DNA of 64,000 bases, taken from the NCBI RefSeq assembly GCF_007923255.1, contig NZ_VOHJ01000005.1:1-64000 (forward strand), in the 5' to 3' direction. The notes below the pieces were generated by a model. The model was not told the DNA's origin. It made no database searches and was given only the letters and a program-made list of their open reading frames with translations. The stretch comes from Vulcaniibacterium thermophilum (GTDB lineage Bacteria > Pseudomonadota > Gammaproteobacteria > Xanthomonadales > Xanthomonadaceae). The stretch's first letter is position 1. The number at the start of each line of letters is the position of its first letter. The position numbers were made by a program, and so were the translations under genes. Positions 47,823-56,316 of this stretch are shown piece after piece.

Positions 47823-50345
47823 TCAGGACAGCGCGCGCAGGGTGACGGACGGCGGCGTGTCGAGCACGCGACGCGTCGCCCACAGCCCGGCCAGCAGCGC
47901 CGCGACCGTGCCGACCGCCGCGCCGGTCGCGGCCATCGCCAGGTCCGGCTGCCACGGGATGTCGAACACGCGGGTGGCGATCACGCCCGCCAGCACCGAG
48001 GCGGCGATCGCCGCCACCAGTCCCGCCAGCAGACCGATCGCGGCGAACTCGGAGGCCTGCGCCAGCCGCAACTGACGCCGGCTGCCGCCCAGCACGCGCA
48101 TCACGCCGCCCTCCAGCAGGCGCTCGTCCTGGCTGGCGCTGACCGCCGCCAGCAGCACCAGCACGCCCGCCGCCAGCGCGAACCAGAACACCACCTGCAC
48201 CACCGTGCGCACCTGGTCGGCGGTGGCGCGCACCTGCTTCAACACCGCCTCCACGTCGATCACCGTCAGGTTGGGGAAGCGCTGGACGAGCGCCGCGGTG
48301 AAGCGCGCATCGGAGGGCGGCACGTGCACCGCGGTGATCCAGCTCGCCGCCTGGCCGTCCAGCGCGCCGGGCGAGGCCAGCACGAAGAAGTTCGGCCGGA
48401 AACTTTCCCAGTCGACCTTGCGCAGGCTGGTGATGGTGCCTTCGAAGCGGCTGCCGGCGATGTCGAACGCGACGCGGTCGCCGAGCTTCCAGCCGAGCGT
48501 TTCGGCGAACTCCACCTCCACCGACAGCTCCGGCCGCGCCGGCCGCGCCGCGCCCCAGAAGCGGCCGGCGACCACCTCGTTGTCCTCGCGCAGGGCCTGC
48601 GCCGTGGACAGGTTGAACTCGCGCTCGGCGAGCCGCCGCGCGCGACGGCCGGCGTCGTCCTCGCCGCGCGCCGCGTAGGTGCGGCCATCGACCGCGCGGC
48701 CGTTGTGCGCCACCAGCCGCGCGCGGATCATCGGGAACAGCGTCGGCGCGTCGAGCCCGCGCGCGGCGATGAACTCGCGCACCTCGGCGACCTGGTCGTC
48801 CTGCACGTTGACGATGAAGCGGTTGGGCGCGCGCTCGGCGAGCGAGAGCTGCCAGCGGTCGAGCAGATCGCCGTGGACGAAAGTGAGCAGCAGCAGCGCC
48901 ATCAGACCGAGCCCCAGCGCCGCCACCTGCGCGATGCTGGTGCCCGCGCGCCGGCTGACGTTGGCGAGCCCGTAGCGCAGACTGCCGCGCAGGCGCGAAC
49001 GCACGCGGCGCACGCCGACGATCAGCGCCCACGCCAGCAGCGCGAGCGCGCCGAGCGTGGCGGCGATGCCGAGCAGCATCGCCAGCGCCAGCGTCGCCGA
49101 GCCCGCCTGCCACCACAGCAGCGCCGCCAGCCCGCCCAGGCCGGCGAGCAGCACGATCCACGCGCTCGGCTCGGTCGAGTCCAGATCGTTGCGCAGCACG
49201 CGCAGCGCCGGCACGCGCCGCAGCGCCAGCACCGGCGGCGCGCCGAACGCCAGCAGCACCACCAGACCGACCGCCAGCCCCTGCAACGCGGGCGCCCCGC
49301 CGGCGGCGGGAATGGCGATCGCCAGCTCGCGCGCCAGCCACGCGCCCACGCCCCACTGCAACGCCCACGCCAACGCCACGCCGAGCGCGCTCGCCGCAAG
49401 GCCCAGCAGCACCAGCTCGCCGAGATGGATCGCCACCAGCGTCTTCTGCGCCGCGCCCAGGCAGCGCATCACCGCCGCGCCCGCCAGGTGGCGCGCGCTG
49501 TGCCGGCGCGCGGCCATCGCCACCGCCACCGCCGCCAGCACCACCGACACCAGCGCGGCCAGCCCGAGGAAACGTCCGGCGCGGTCGAGCGCCGAGCGGA
49601 TCTCCGGCCGCGCATCGCCGATCGTCTCCAGCCGCTGGCCGCGGCCGAGGTGCGCCTTCGCCACCGCGGTGAAGCGCTCGACCGCATCGGCGCTGCCTGC
49701 GACCACCAGCCGATGGCGGATGCGGCTGCCCGGCTGCACCAGTCCCGTGCGCGGCAGATCGGCGGCATTGAGGAACACGCGCGGGGCGACGTTGAAGTAG
49801 TCCATCGCCGCGTCCGGCTCCTGCACCACCAGTGCGGCCAGCCGCAGGTTCGCCTCGCCGATGCCGATCGCATCGCCCACGCGCGCACCGAGCTGCTCGG
49901 CGCCGGCGCGGCTGAGCCAGAGCGTGCCCGCCTCCGGCACTCCGGCGGCGTCGCGCTCGCGGCCCTGCGCATCGACGATGCGGAAGCGCCCGCGCAGCGG
50001 AAAGCCGGCCCCGAGCGCGCGCAGCTCGCCGAGCTGCAGGCGCGCGGCTTCGCCTTCGCCGACGCGAATCATGCTCGGCATTTCACGCGTCTCCGCCATG
50101 CGCAGCCCGGGCGCCGAGGCCGCTTCGCGGATGCGGCCGCGGATCGGCGCGTCCGCGCTGACGAGTGCGTCGCCGCCGAGCAGGCGGTTCGCCTCCATCT
50201 GCAGCGCGCGTTCGGCGCGGTCGGTGACGAAGCCGACCGCGCTCACCGCGAGCACGGCCAGCACCAGCGCGGCGATCAGGATGCGGATCTCGCCCGCGGC
50301 CAGGTCGCGCCGCAGTTGCCGCCAGGCGAGCGCCAGCGCCCTCAT
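47823..50345 (-). CDS. ABC transporter permease, FtsX/YbbP family
   Basis: An 840-residue inner-membrane protein with the long YbbP-like layout: one N-terminal helix (IRILIAALVLAVLAVSAVGFV), a large periplasmic domain, then FtsX-type helical blocks near 255-310, 355-480 and 720-840. Such permeases with a matching ATPase are mechanotransmission-type exporters or lipoprotein/lysophospholipid handlers. The order ATPase-permease divergent from tesA repeats the E. coli tesA-ybbA-ybbP locus. The ATG overlaps the ATPase stop (ATGA). Confidence 0.92.
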   Translation of the reverse strand: MRALALAWRQLRRDLAAGEIRILIAALVLAVLAVSAVGFVTDRAERALQMEANRLLGGDALVSADAPIRGRIREAASAPGLRMAETREMPSMIRVGEGEAARLQLGELRALGAGFPLRGRFRIVDAQGRERDAAGVPEAGTLWLSRAGAEQLGARVGDAIGIGEANLRLAALVVQEPDAAMDYFNVAPRVFLNAADLPRTGLVQPGSRIRHRLVVAGSADAVERFTAVAKAHLGRGQRLETIGDARPEIRSALDRAGRFLGLAALVSVVLAAVAVAMAARRHSARHLAGAAVMRCLGAAQKTLVAIHLGELVLLGLAASALGVALAWALQWGVGAWLARELAIAIPAAGGAPALQGLAVGLVVLLAFGAPPVLALRRVPALRVLRNDLDSTEPSAWIVLLAGLGGLAALLWWQAGSATLALAMLLGIAATLGALALLAWALIVGVRRVRSRLRGSLRYGLANVSRRAGTSIAQVAALGLGLMALLLLTFVHGDLLDRWQLSLAERAPNRFIVNVQDDQVAEVREFIAARGLDAPTLFPMIRARLVAHNGRAVDGRTYAARGEDDAGRRARRLAEREFNLSTAQALREDNEVVAGRFWGAARPARPELSVEVEFAETLGWKLGDRVAFDIAGSRFEGTITSLRKVDWESFRPNFFVLASPGALDGQAASWITAVHVPPSDARFTAALVQRFPNLTVIDVEAVLKQVRATADQVRTVVQVVFWFALAAGVLVLLAAVSASQDERLLEGGVMRVLGGSRRQLRLAQASEFAAIGLLAGLVAAIAASVLAGVIATRVFDIPWQPDLAMAATGAAVGTVAALLAGLWATRRVLDTPPSVTLRALS

Positions 50346-51079
50346 GCCGCGGCCGCCAGCCGGCCGCCGTCGAGCCGCACGTGCCGCCTGCAGCGCGAGG
50401 CGAGCGCCTCGTCGTGGGTCACCAGCACCAGCGTGGTGCCGGCCTCGGCGTTCAGCGCGAACAGCAGCTCGATGATCGCCGCGCCGGTGCGGGTGTCGAG
50501 GTTGCCGGTCGGCTCGTCGGCGAACAGCAGCGCAGGACGCGTCACGAATGCGCGCGCCAGCGCCACCCGCTGCTGCTCGCCACCGGAAAGCTGGCGCGGG
50601 TAATGGCCGAGCCGCTCGCCCAGCCCGACCTTGCGCAGGATCTCGCGCGCGGGCGTCTGCGCATCGCGGTCGCCGCGCAGCTCCAGCGGCAGCATCACGT
50701 TCTCCAGCGCGGTCAGCGACGGCAGCAACTGGAAGCTCTGGAACACGAAGCCGACCTTCTCGCCGCGCACGCGCGCGCGGCCGTCCTCGTCGAGCGTGGA
50801 CAGCGGCGCGCCGTCCAGCAGCACGCGGCCGCTGCTGGGCACGTCGAGCCCGGCCATCAGCGACAGCAGCGTGCTCTTGCCCGAGCCGGAGGCGCCGACC
50901 ACCGCCACCGTGTCGCCGGGCGCGATCGCGAAGCTGACGTCCTCGAGGATGGTGAGCTCGCCCGACGGCAGCCGCACGCGCTTGCCGAGCCGCTCGACCT
51001 CCAGCGCCGGCACGAGGTGGGCGCCCGGGGCGCGGGCTTCAGACTGCGGTGCGGCGGAATCGGCCATCATCGGTCCCAT
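50342..51079 (-). CDS. ABC transporter ATP-binding protein, LolD/YbbA type
   Basis: A 245-residue ATPase. Walker A is GASGSGKST (62-70), the Q-loop FVFQSFQLLPSLTALENV follows, then the signature LSGGEQQRVALARA and Walker B LLFADEPTGNLD with the D-loop. It belongs to the LolD/MacB/YbbA group that works with FtsX-like permeases. Three ATGs (51079, 51070, 51067) are close together and the start is uncertain. It is coupled to the permease by ATGA and lies head to head with tesA. Confidence 0.93.
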   Translation of the reverse strand: MGPMMADSAAPQSEARAPGAHLVPALEVERLGKRVRLPSGELTILEDVSFAIAPGDTVAVVGASGSGKSTLLSLMAGLDVPSSGRVLLDGAPLSTLDEDGRARVRGEKVGFVFQSFQLLPSLTALENVMLPLELRGDRDAQTPAREILRKVGLGERLGHYPRQLSGGEQQRVALARAFVTRPALLFADEPTGNLDTRTGAAIIELLFALNAEAGTTLVLVTHDEALASRCRRHVRLDGGRLAAAA

Positions 51080-51117
51080 CGTTGAGCCCGCGGACGCGGA
51101 GCGGAGGAGTCGTCGAC

Positions 51118-51798
51118 ATGAGTGCCCGATATTTGGCGAACCGGACGGGGCTTCAATGGGCCATTGGTTGGCTGCTGGCCGCGATGCTGGTCGCGCTCGC
51201 GGTTCCCGTTCAGGCGCAGAGCGCGCGCGCCAAGCCCGCCCCCGCGCCGGCGCGCACCGTGCTGGTGATGGGCGATTCGCTCTCGGCCGCCTACGGCCTG
51301 CCGGCGCGCCAGGGCTGGGTCGCCCTGACCGCCGAACGCATCGCCCGCCAGCACCCGGGCTGGAAGGTGGTCAACGCCAGCGTCAGCGGCGAGACCACCG
51401 CCGGCGGACGCTCGCGCATCGCGCGCGAACTGCAGCGGCATCGCCCGGCGCTGGTGGTGATCGCGCTCGGCGCCAACGACGGCCTGCGCGGCCTGCCGCT
51501 GGCGCAGATGAAGGCCAATCTGGAGGCGATGGTGCGCGCGGCGAAGGGCTCCGGCGCGCGCGTGCTGCTGCTCGGCATGCGGCTGCCGCCCAACTACGGC
51601 CGGGCGTACGCGCAGGGCTTCGAGGAGGTCTACCGCCAGGTCGCCCGCCAGCACGAGGTGCCGCTGCTGCCGTTCCTGCTGGAGCCGATCGCCCTGAACC
51701 GCGACGCCTTCCAGTCCGACAACCTGCACCCCACCGCCGCCGTGCAGCCCCGCCTGCGCGACCACGTGTGGACGGCGCTCGGGCCGATGCTGAGGTGA
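51118..51798 (+). CDS. tesA: Arylesterase/acyl-CoA thioesterase I, SGNH hydrolase
   Basis: A 226-residue periplasmic multifunctional esterase/lysophospholipase. The signal peptide ends VPVQAQ (about residue 34). SGNH blocks are visible: GDSLSAAYG with Ser54, SGETTAGG with the oxyanion Gly, GANDGLRG with Asn, and the terminal DNLHPT pair Asp/His. GCGGAGGAGTCGTCGAC is the ribosome binding site, which fixes the start. It is divergent from the YbbA/YbbP-like ABC genes. Confidence 0.94.
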   Translation: MSARYLANRTGLQWAIGWLLAAMLVALAVPVQAQSARAKPAPAPARTVLVMGDSLSAAYGLPARQGWVALTAERIARQHPGWKVVNASVSGETTAGGRSRIARELQRHRPALVVIALGANDGLRGLPLAQMKANLEAMVRAAKGSGARVLLLGMRLPPNYGRAYAQGFEEVYRQVARQHEVPLLPFLLEPIALNRDAFQSDNLHPTAAVQPRLRDHVWTALGPMLR

Positions 51799-51825
51799 GG
51801 GTCGGGGTGCGGGATTGAGGGGCGG

Positions 51826-52262
51826 GGAACGGGGAACGGGAACGGGGAACCGGGCACCGGAGCCGGGATTCCCCCTCCCCTGCTTGCAGGGGAGGGTTGG
51901 GGAGGGGTTGACCGGTCACGCGACGAACCGACCCACGCAACCCCCTCCGACCTCCCCCTGCCTTCGCAGGGGGGAGCACACGCCCCCGCCGACAGGAACG
52001 CACATCCCCCCTCCCCTGCTTGCAGGGGAGGGTTGGGGAGGGGTTGACCGGTCACCCGACGAAACGTCCCCACGCAACCCCCTCCCAACCTCCCCCTGCC
52101 TTCGCAGGGGGAGGAGTACACGCCCCCGCCGCAAGTGGGCACCCCGTTCCCCTCCCCTGCTTGCAGGGGAGGATTGGGGAGGGGTTGACCGGTCACCCGA
52201 CGAAACGCGCCATGCACCCTCGCGACCTCCCTGCCTTCGCAGGGGGAGGCGTGCCCGCACGC
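51826..52262 (+). repeat. Array of the 138-bp two-hairpin repeat, copy cluster 1
   Basis: A short run of GGGGAAC units (51826-51866) leads into three copies of a composite unit. Each has hairpin A (CCTCCCCTG-CTTG-CAGGGGAGG), a linker GGTTGGGGAGGGGT, the perfect palindrome TGACCGGTCA (51909, 52045 and 52186; 136 and 141 bp apart), CCCGACGAA, and hairpin B (CTCCCCCTGC-CTTC-GCAGGGGGAG). The third copy is shortened. The same unit recurs at 54350-54830. No coding gene is supported here. Confidence 0.9.
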
Positions 52263-52396
52263 CTCATCCGTTCGCTCCCGCCCACGCGCCGCTCGTCGGC
52301 AGGCGTGCCGGTTGTCGGAAAAACCTCGGGAAATCAGCGACACCGTCACGTGAACGCAGTAATTTCGGACAGGGGCGGTTCAGGGAGTCGCGTGTC

Positions 52397-52633
52397 ATGG
52401 AAGCGGGTCGTGCACGCCGCGCGCTCACGCGCGAGGCGGAGGAGCTGGCAGCGCTGTACGGCGCCGAGGCGCGGCGCCTGTTCTGCGAGCACAGTTGGGA
52501 GCAGCTCGAACCCACACTGGCGGAAGGCTGGCGCCGTATCCGCGGCGGCCATGCGCTCGACTGGCCGCAAGTCCGCCCCCGCGTCCACGCCGCCTGGCTC
52601 GCCGCCCGCGGCGTCGAACGCCGCTGCGGTTGA
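52397..52633 (+). CDS. Small hypothetical protein
   Basis: A 78-residue soluble protein. The spacing of aromatic residues (FCEHSWEQLEPTLAEGWRRIRGG...LDWPQVRPRVHAAWLAAR) resembles the short repeated helix pattern of small stress-associated proteins of proteobacteria, but I cannot name the family. AGGGAG lies 10 bases upstream of the ATG. It is flanked on both sides by repeats and has no neighbour in its orientation. Coding is judged likely from composition and the conserved-looking pattern. Confidence 0.6.
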   Translation: MEAGRARRALTREAEELAALYGAEARRLFCEHSWEQLEPTLAEGWRRIRGGHALDWPQVRPRVHAAWLAARGVERRCG

Positions 52634-52670
52634 AGCAGGTTCCACCCCGCATCGCGCACGAATCCTCGGC

Positions 52671-52921
52671 CGTCATCCCCCGCGCAAGCGGAGATCATGG
52701 ACGTTGACTGGAACCCTACGAACGTCCATGGGTTCCGGCCCTCGCGGGAACGACGAAGCGGGGGACCGCACCTTCCATACCCCATCCGCGCAGCGCGCGA
52801 TATGGGCTCTCTCACCCGTCATCCCGCGCAAGCGGGAATCCATGGCCGTCTGTTGCAACCCGCCGCGAAACGCCCATGGGTTTCGCTTACTCGGGAACGA
52901 CGAGGCCGGCATCCGCACCTT
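52671..52921 (+). repeat. Two copies of a roughly 100-bp dispersed repeat
   Basis: Copies at 52671-52773 and 52817-52921 share CGTCATCCC..CGCGCAAGCGG, GATCATGG or AATCCATGG, GNCCATGGGTT, CGGGAACGACGA and CCGCACCTT. The motif of paired CATGG/CCATG arms gives a hairpin. This is the TCATCCCCGCGAAAGCGG-type intergenic repeat common in this family. The 314-bp intergenic region contains nothing else I recognise. Confidence 0.75.
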
Positions 52922-52947
52922 CCCGCGCCGTCGCGCGGGGGGCGGGC

Positions 52948-53322
52948 TTACGCGCCTACCCGTCGCCGTACCGCGTCGATGTCGCGCACCGGGCGCACTT
53001 CGATGCTGCCGAAGCGCGACCACGGGAAGCCCTCGGCGATCCGCACCGCCTCCTCCAGGCTGTCGGCCTCCAGCAGGTTGAAGCCGGCGAGCACTTCCTT
53101 GGTCTCCGCGAACGGGCCGTCGTACACGCGCGTCCGGCCGTCGCGGTGGCGGATCGAGCGCGCGGTGCGCGGCGGTTCGAGCTGCTGGCTGGCGAGCAGA
53201 CGGCCCTCGCACGCCAGCTCGTCGGCGTGCTGCAGGCAGCCGCGCATCAGGCGGTCGAACTCCTCCTGCGGAAGCGCTTCCAGCAGCGCTTCATCGATGT
53301 AGACCAGCATCAGGAACTTCAT
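52948..53322 (-). CDS. YCII-related (DGPF domain) protein
   Basis: A 124-residue protein with the YCII/DGPF signature: MKFLMLVYIDEALLEALP at the start, TRVYDGPFAETKEVLAGFNLLEADSLEEAVRIAEGFPW in the middle, and SIEVRPVRDI at the end. Members are small ferredoxin-like-fold proteins of unknown function, often near ECF sigma factors; none is adjacent here. I start at 53322 because GAGGG sits 7 nt upstream; a GTG six bases earlier is possible. Confidence 0.88.
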   Translation of the reverse strand: MKFLMLVYIDEALLEALPQEEFDRLMRGCLQHADELACEGRLLASQQLEPPRTARSIRHRDGRTRVYDGPFAETKEVLAGFNLLEADSLEEAVRIAEGFPWSRFGSIEVRPVRDIDAVRRRVGA

Positions 53323-53412
53323 GCGCACGCCCTCGGTCCTTGCGAGCGGCGAGCATAGCGGCGCGCCGTCGGCACGGCACGGGACTTTTCGCGCATCCGG
53401 AGGCTCGGCGCT

Positions 53413-53952
53413 TCAGCGCGGCAGCTCGCGCGCCAGCCAGTCGTCGAGCAGCCGCTTCTCGAAACGCAGCGGATCGCCGCCGGAGGCGCCGTGCAGCAGA
53501 TAGCCCGGATCGCGCAGTCGCCGCGTGCCTTCGGCGCGCACGCGACCGTCGGCGTCGAGGCGGCGGAACGAGAGCTCGATCGCCGGCGGATACACGTCGC
53601 GGTAGATCCGCACGTCGCCGAGCGCGGGATCGGGTGCGGCCTCGTACTCGCCGGCGCGGGCGATGTCGACCAGCACCACCTCCAGCCGCTCGCCCGTCGG
53701 CAGCCGCGCCTGCGCGCGCTGGCGCAGGTGGCGGGCCAGCTCGGCCACCCAGTCGCCGCGCCGGGCCATCGCGCGGTTGCGACTGCGACGGATTTCGGTG
53801 AAGCCGGCGGGGTCGTGCCAGCTCACCTGCACCGGCCCCTCGGCCGGCAGCGCGCGCGGCGCGCCGGGATCGGTGACGTTGCGCACCGCCCACGCCGGCG
53901 CCGCCAGCAGCAGCGCGGCGACCAGCGCAAAAGCGGCGCGACGCACGCTCAT
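53413..53952 (-). CDS. DUF3016 family secreted protein
   Basis: A 179-residue protein with a signal peptide ending APAWA (about residue 22). The body matches the DUF3016 pattern: VSWHDPAGFTEIR, WVAELARHLRQRAQARLP, LEVVLVDIARAGEYE, DVRIYRDVYPPAIELSFR, and RFEKRLLDDWLAREL at the end. Function is unknown; a periplasmic location is inferred. Its ATG overlaps the stop of the DUF3297 gene (ATGA), so the pair is co-translated. Confidence 0.85.
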   Translation of the reverse strand: MSVRRAAFALVAALLLAAPAWAVRNVTDPGAPRALPAEGPVQVSWHDPAGFTEIRRSRNRAMARRGDWVAELARHLRQRAQARLPTGERLEVVLVDIARAGEYEAAPDPALGDVRIYRDVYPPAIELSFRRLDADGRVRAEGTRRLRDPGYLLHGASGGDPLRFEKRLLDDWLARELPR

Positions 53953-54209
53953 TCGGACGCCGCTTCCGTGGCGGGCAGGCGGAAATACGGCTCGACCTTG
54001 CCCTTGATCTTCATCGTCATCGGATTGCCGCGACGATCCAGCGCGCGCCCCACCTGCACGCGGATCCAGCCCTCGCTGACGCAGTACTCCTCGACGTTGT
54101 GGCGCTCCTCGCCGTTGAAGCGCACACCCACGCCGCGGGCCAGCGCGTCGGCATCGTGGAAGGGGCTGCGCGGATCGACGGCGAGACGGTCGGGAGGCGT
54201 GTCGGACAT
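53949..54209 (-). CDS. DUF3297 family protein
   Basis: An 86-residue soluble protein fitting DUF3297: DRLAVDPRSPFHDADALARGVGVRFNGEERHNVEEYCVSEGWIRV, then GRALDRRGNPMTMKIKGKVEPYF. The family is short, conserved and uncharacterised, seen mostly in proteobacteria. It is the first gene of a pair with the DUF3016 protein. Upstream the array of two-hairpin repeats begins about 140 bp away. Confidence 0.9.
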   Translation of the reverse strand: MSDTPPDRLAVDPRSPFHDADALARGVGVRFNGEERHNVEEYCVSEGWIRVQVGRALDRRGNPMTMKIKGKVEPYFRLPATEAASE

Positions 54210-54349
54210 GGCATTTCGAAACGAAAGTCGGGATGCGCGAGAGGATACCCCTCGCCCCGCGTTGCGGCGATCGCCGTCCTCGTGCACACCCGCGCCGTAA
54301 ACGCGGCCGGAGAGGGTTGGGGGGTACGTGGTGGGCGTGTGCCTCGGTG

Positions 54350-54830
54350 ACTGGATAACCCCCTCCCGACCTCCCCCTGCCTTCGCAGGGGGAGGAGCAC
54401 ACGCCCCCGCGGACAGGAACGCACCCCCCCCTCCCCTGCGTGCAGGGGAGGGTTGGGGAGGGGTTGACCGGTTACCCGACGAACCGCCCCCGCGCAACCC
54501 CCTCCCGACCTCCTCCTGCCTTCGCAGGGGGAGGAGCGCACGCCCCCGCCGACAGGAACGCACCCCCCCTCCCCTGCGTGCAGGGGAGGGTTGGGGAGGG
54601 GTTGACCGGTCACGCGACGAACCGCGCCCACGCAACCCCCTCCCGACCTCCCCCTGCCTTCGCAGGGGGAGGAGCACACGCCCCCGCCGACAGGAACGCA
54701 CATCCCCCCTCCCCTGCGTGCAGGGGAGGGTTGGGGAGGGGTTGACCGGTCACCCGACGAACCGCGCCCACGCAACCCCCTCCCGACCTCCCCCTGCCTT
54801 CGCAGGGGGAGGAGTACACGCCCGCGTCGC
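54350..54830 (+). repeat. Array of the 138-bp two-hairpin repeat, copy cluster 2
   Basis: It opens with a hairpin-B half unit, followed by three near-identical units with the central palindrome at 54465 (variant TGACCGGTTA), 54603 and 54743 (TGACCGGTCA). The spacings are 138 and 140 bp, and it ends with another hairpin B. Hairpin A here has the loop CGTG instead of CTTG. The copies resemble one another more than those of cluster 1, suggesting tandem amplification in place. The flanks 54210-54349 and 54831-54947 hold no gene I can support. Confidence 0.92.
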
Positions 54831-54947
54831 AAGCGTGGAGGGTGAGCCGCGCCTGCCTGCGCAGCGAGATCGGAGACCCCGCCCGCACTGGGCATCGGCC
54901 CCGCCCGGTGCTAGCGTCGCCCCATCGCATCGGACGAGGGGGCGTCC

Positions 54948-55286
54948 ATGCCGAAGGACTGGCGCAGTGCCGCCGCCGTGCTGCTGCTGATGCCGGCTGG
55001 CGCCATCGCCCACGGCGGCGGCCTCAACGCCGAGGGCTGTCACCACGACCGCAAGCGCGGCGGCTACCACTGCCACCGCGGCCCCGCCGCGCCCGCCCCG
55101 CAGCGCCTCGCCCCCGCCCGGCGCCTCGCACCGGCCCGCGCCGACGCGCACGAGCGCGACGCGGCGCGCGTGTACTACCCCAACTGCGCCGCCGCCCGCG
55201 CCGCCGGCGCCGCCCCGGTCCGCCGCGGCGACCCCGGCTACGCCCCGCACCTGGACCGCGACGACGACGGCATCGGCTGCGAGTAA
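54948..55286 (+). CDS. Excalibur calcium-binding domain protein
   Basis: A 112-residue exported protein. After a signal peptide (to about residue 22, IAHGGG) comes GLNAEGCHHDRKRGGYHCHRG, a YHCHR-type motif seen in several secreted nuclease-associated proteins. A Pro/Ala linker follows, and then the Excalibur domain: YYPNCAAARAAGAAPVRRGDPGYAPHLDRDDDGIGCE, split here as NCAAARA and the calcium-loop DRDDDGIGCE. The two cysteines of that domain should pair. Role unknown; extracellular calcium binding is inferred. Confidence 0.88.
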   Translation: MPKDWRSAAAVLLLMPAGAIAHGGGLNAEGCHHDRKRGGYHCHRGPAAPAPQRLAPARRLAPARADAHERDAARVYYPNCAAARAAGAAPVRRGDPGYAPHLDRDDDGIGCE

Positions 55287-55321
55287 CCCCACCGTCCCGA
55301 CCTATGGAGAAACGACGACCC

Positions 55322-56026
55322 ATGCGTGCACTGATGCTGTCTCTCCTGCTTCTGGCCCCGCCCTGCTTCGCCGGAACTCCGCTGCCCGACGCCCCGCATG
55401 TCGTCACCCAGGGCGAGGGCCAGGCCAGTGCCACACCCGACCGCGCACGCGTCACACTGAGCGCGCAGTACCGCCATGCCCATGCTGCCGTCGCCAAGCA
55501 GTCGGTGGACCGCAGCGTGAACGCCTTTCTGGAACTTGCGCCCCGCTTCGGCCTGACGCCGCAGGACGTCACCGCCTCGGATGTCTCGGTCTCGGAGGAC
55601 ATCGAGTACGACGACCGCAATCGCCGTATCCCCAAGGGCTATGCCGCCAACCGCTCGGTCACGGTGACTCTGCACGCGCTCGACCGCCTCGGCGAATTCC
55701 TCGATGCCGCACTCGCCGCGGGCCTGACCGGGATCGACAACGTCGCCTTCGAATCCAGCCGCGAGCCCGAACTGCGCCGCCAGGCGCGCGACAAGGCCAT
55801 CGCCGATGCCCGCGAGAAAGCCAACGGCCTCGCCACCGCCTTCGGCGCCGCGCTCGGCCCGGTGTACAGCATCAATAGCCTCCGCTCGGGCTTCGACGAC
55901 GGCTATGGCGCCACGACGCTCGACCGCGTCGAAGTCACCGGCAGTCGCCTGCGGCGCCCCGCCTACCTGCAACCGACCGTCGAGTACACCGAGCGCGTGT
56001 CGGCGGTGTTCGAGCTGAAGCGGTGA
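55322..56026 (+). CDS. SIMPL-domain (DUF541) periplasmic protein
   Basis: A 234-residue protein with a signal peptide ending PCFAG (about residue 18). The SIMPL features are VTQGEGQASATPDRARVTLSAQ near the start, VTASDVSVSEDIEYDD, GYAANRSVTVTLHALDRLGEFLDAALAAG, and ARDKAIADAREKANGLATAFGAALG. The family is oligomeric and envelope-located, with roles ascribed in oxidative or signalling stress. An ATG at 55301 is a possible earlier start. A second, decayed copy of the family end appears at 57971-58030. Confidence 0.9.
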   Translation: MRALMLSLLLLAPPCFAGTPLPDAPHVVTQGEGQASATPDRARVTLSAQYRHAHAAVAKQSVDRSVNAFLELAPRFGLTPQDVTASDVSVSEDIEYDDRNRRIPKGYAANRSVTVTLHALDRLGEFLDAALAAGLTGIDNVAFESSREPELRRQARDKAIADAREKANGLATAFGAALGPVYSINSLRSGFDDGYGATTLDRVEVTGSRLRRPAYLQPTVEYTERVSAVFELKR

Positions 56027-56215
56027 CTGCTTTGGAAGCGACGGAAAGCCCCGGCCACGCTTTCGCTCACACCCCGGCTACGGCAGGGCGGCCGGCATCG
56101 AGATGCCGCACTCGCGCGTCGTCGCGCTGGTCGCGCAGGGTCACCGTGGAGGTTCATCCACGCGATTGCGTCGACAGCGCATCACCCGGCACGTCTGCCA
56201 GGCGCGCGCGTTTTG

Positions 56216-56284
56216 CGTAGCCCGGGTAAGGGCAACGCCCGCACCCCCTCGAAACCCCGGGTGCGCTTCGCTACCCGGGCTACG
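56216..56284. repeat. REP-like palindrome
   Basis: A perfect 13-bp inverted repeat CGTAGCCCGGGTA / TACCCGGGCTACG encloses an inner CCGGGTGCGCTTCG copy. It sits between the convergent SIMPL and hypothetical genes. It belongs to the CCCGGGTGCGCTNCGC family, another copy of which lies at 58050. The rest of 56027-56316 contains no gene. Confidence 0.85.
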
Positions 56285-56316
56285 CTGGCCACAAGGCAAG
56301 GGGCCAGGCCGACGAG

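Noticed and set aside
54350-54830. Possible CRISPR-like array
   Set aside because: The whole 138-bp unit repeats, with no unique spacers, and no cas genes are in the window.
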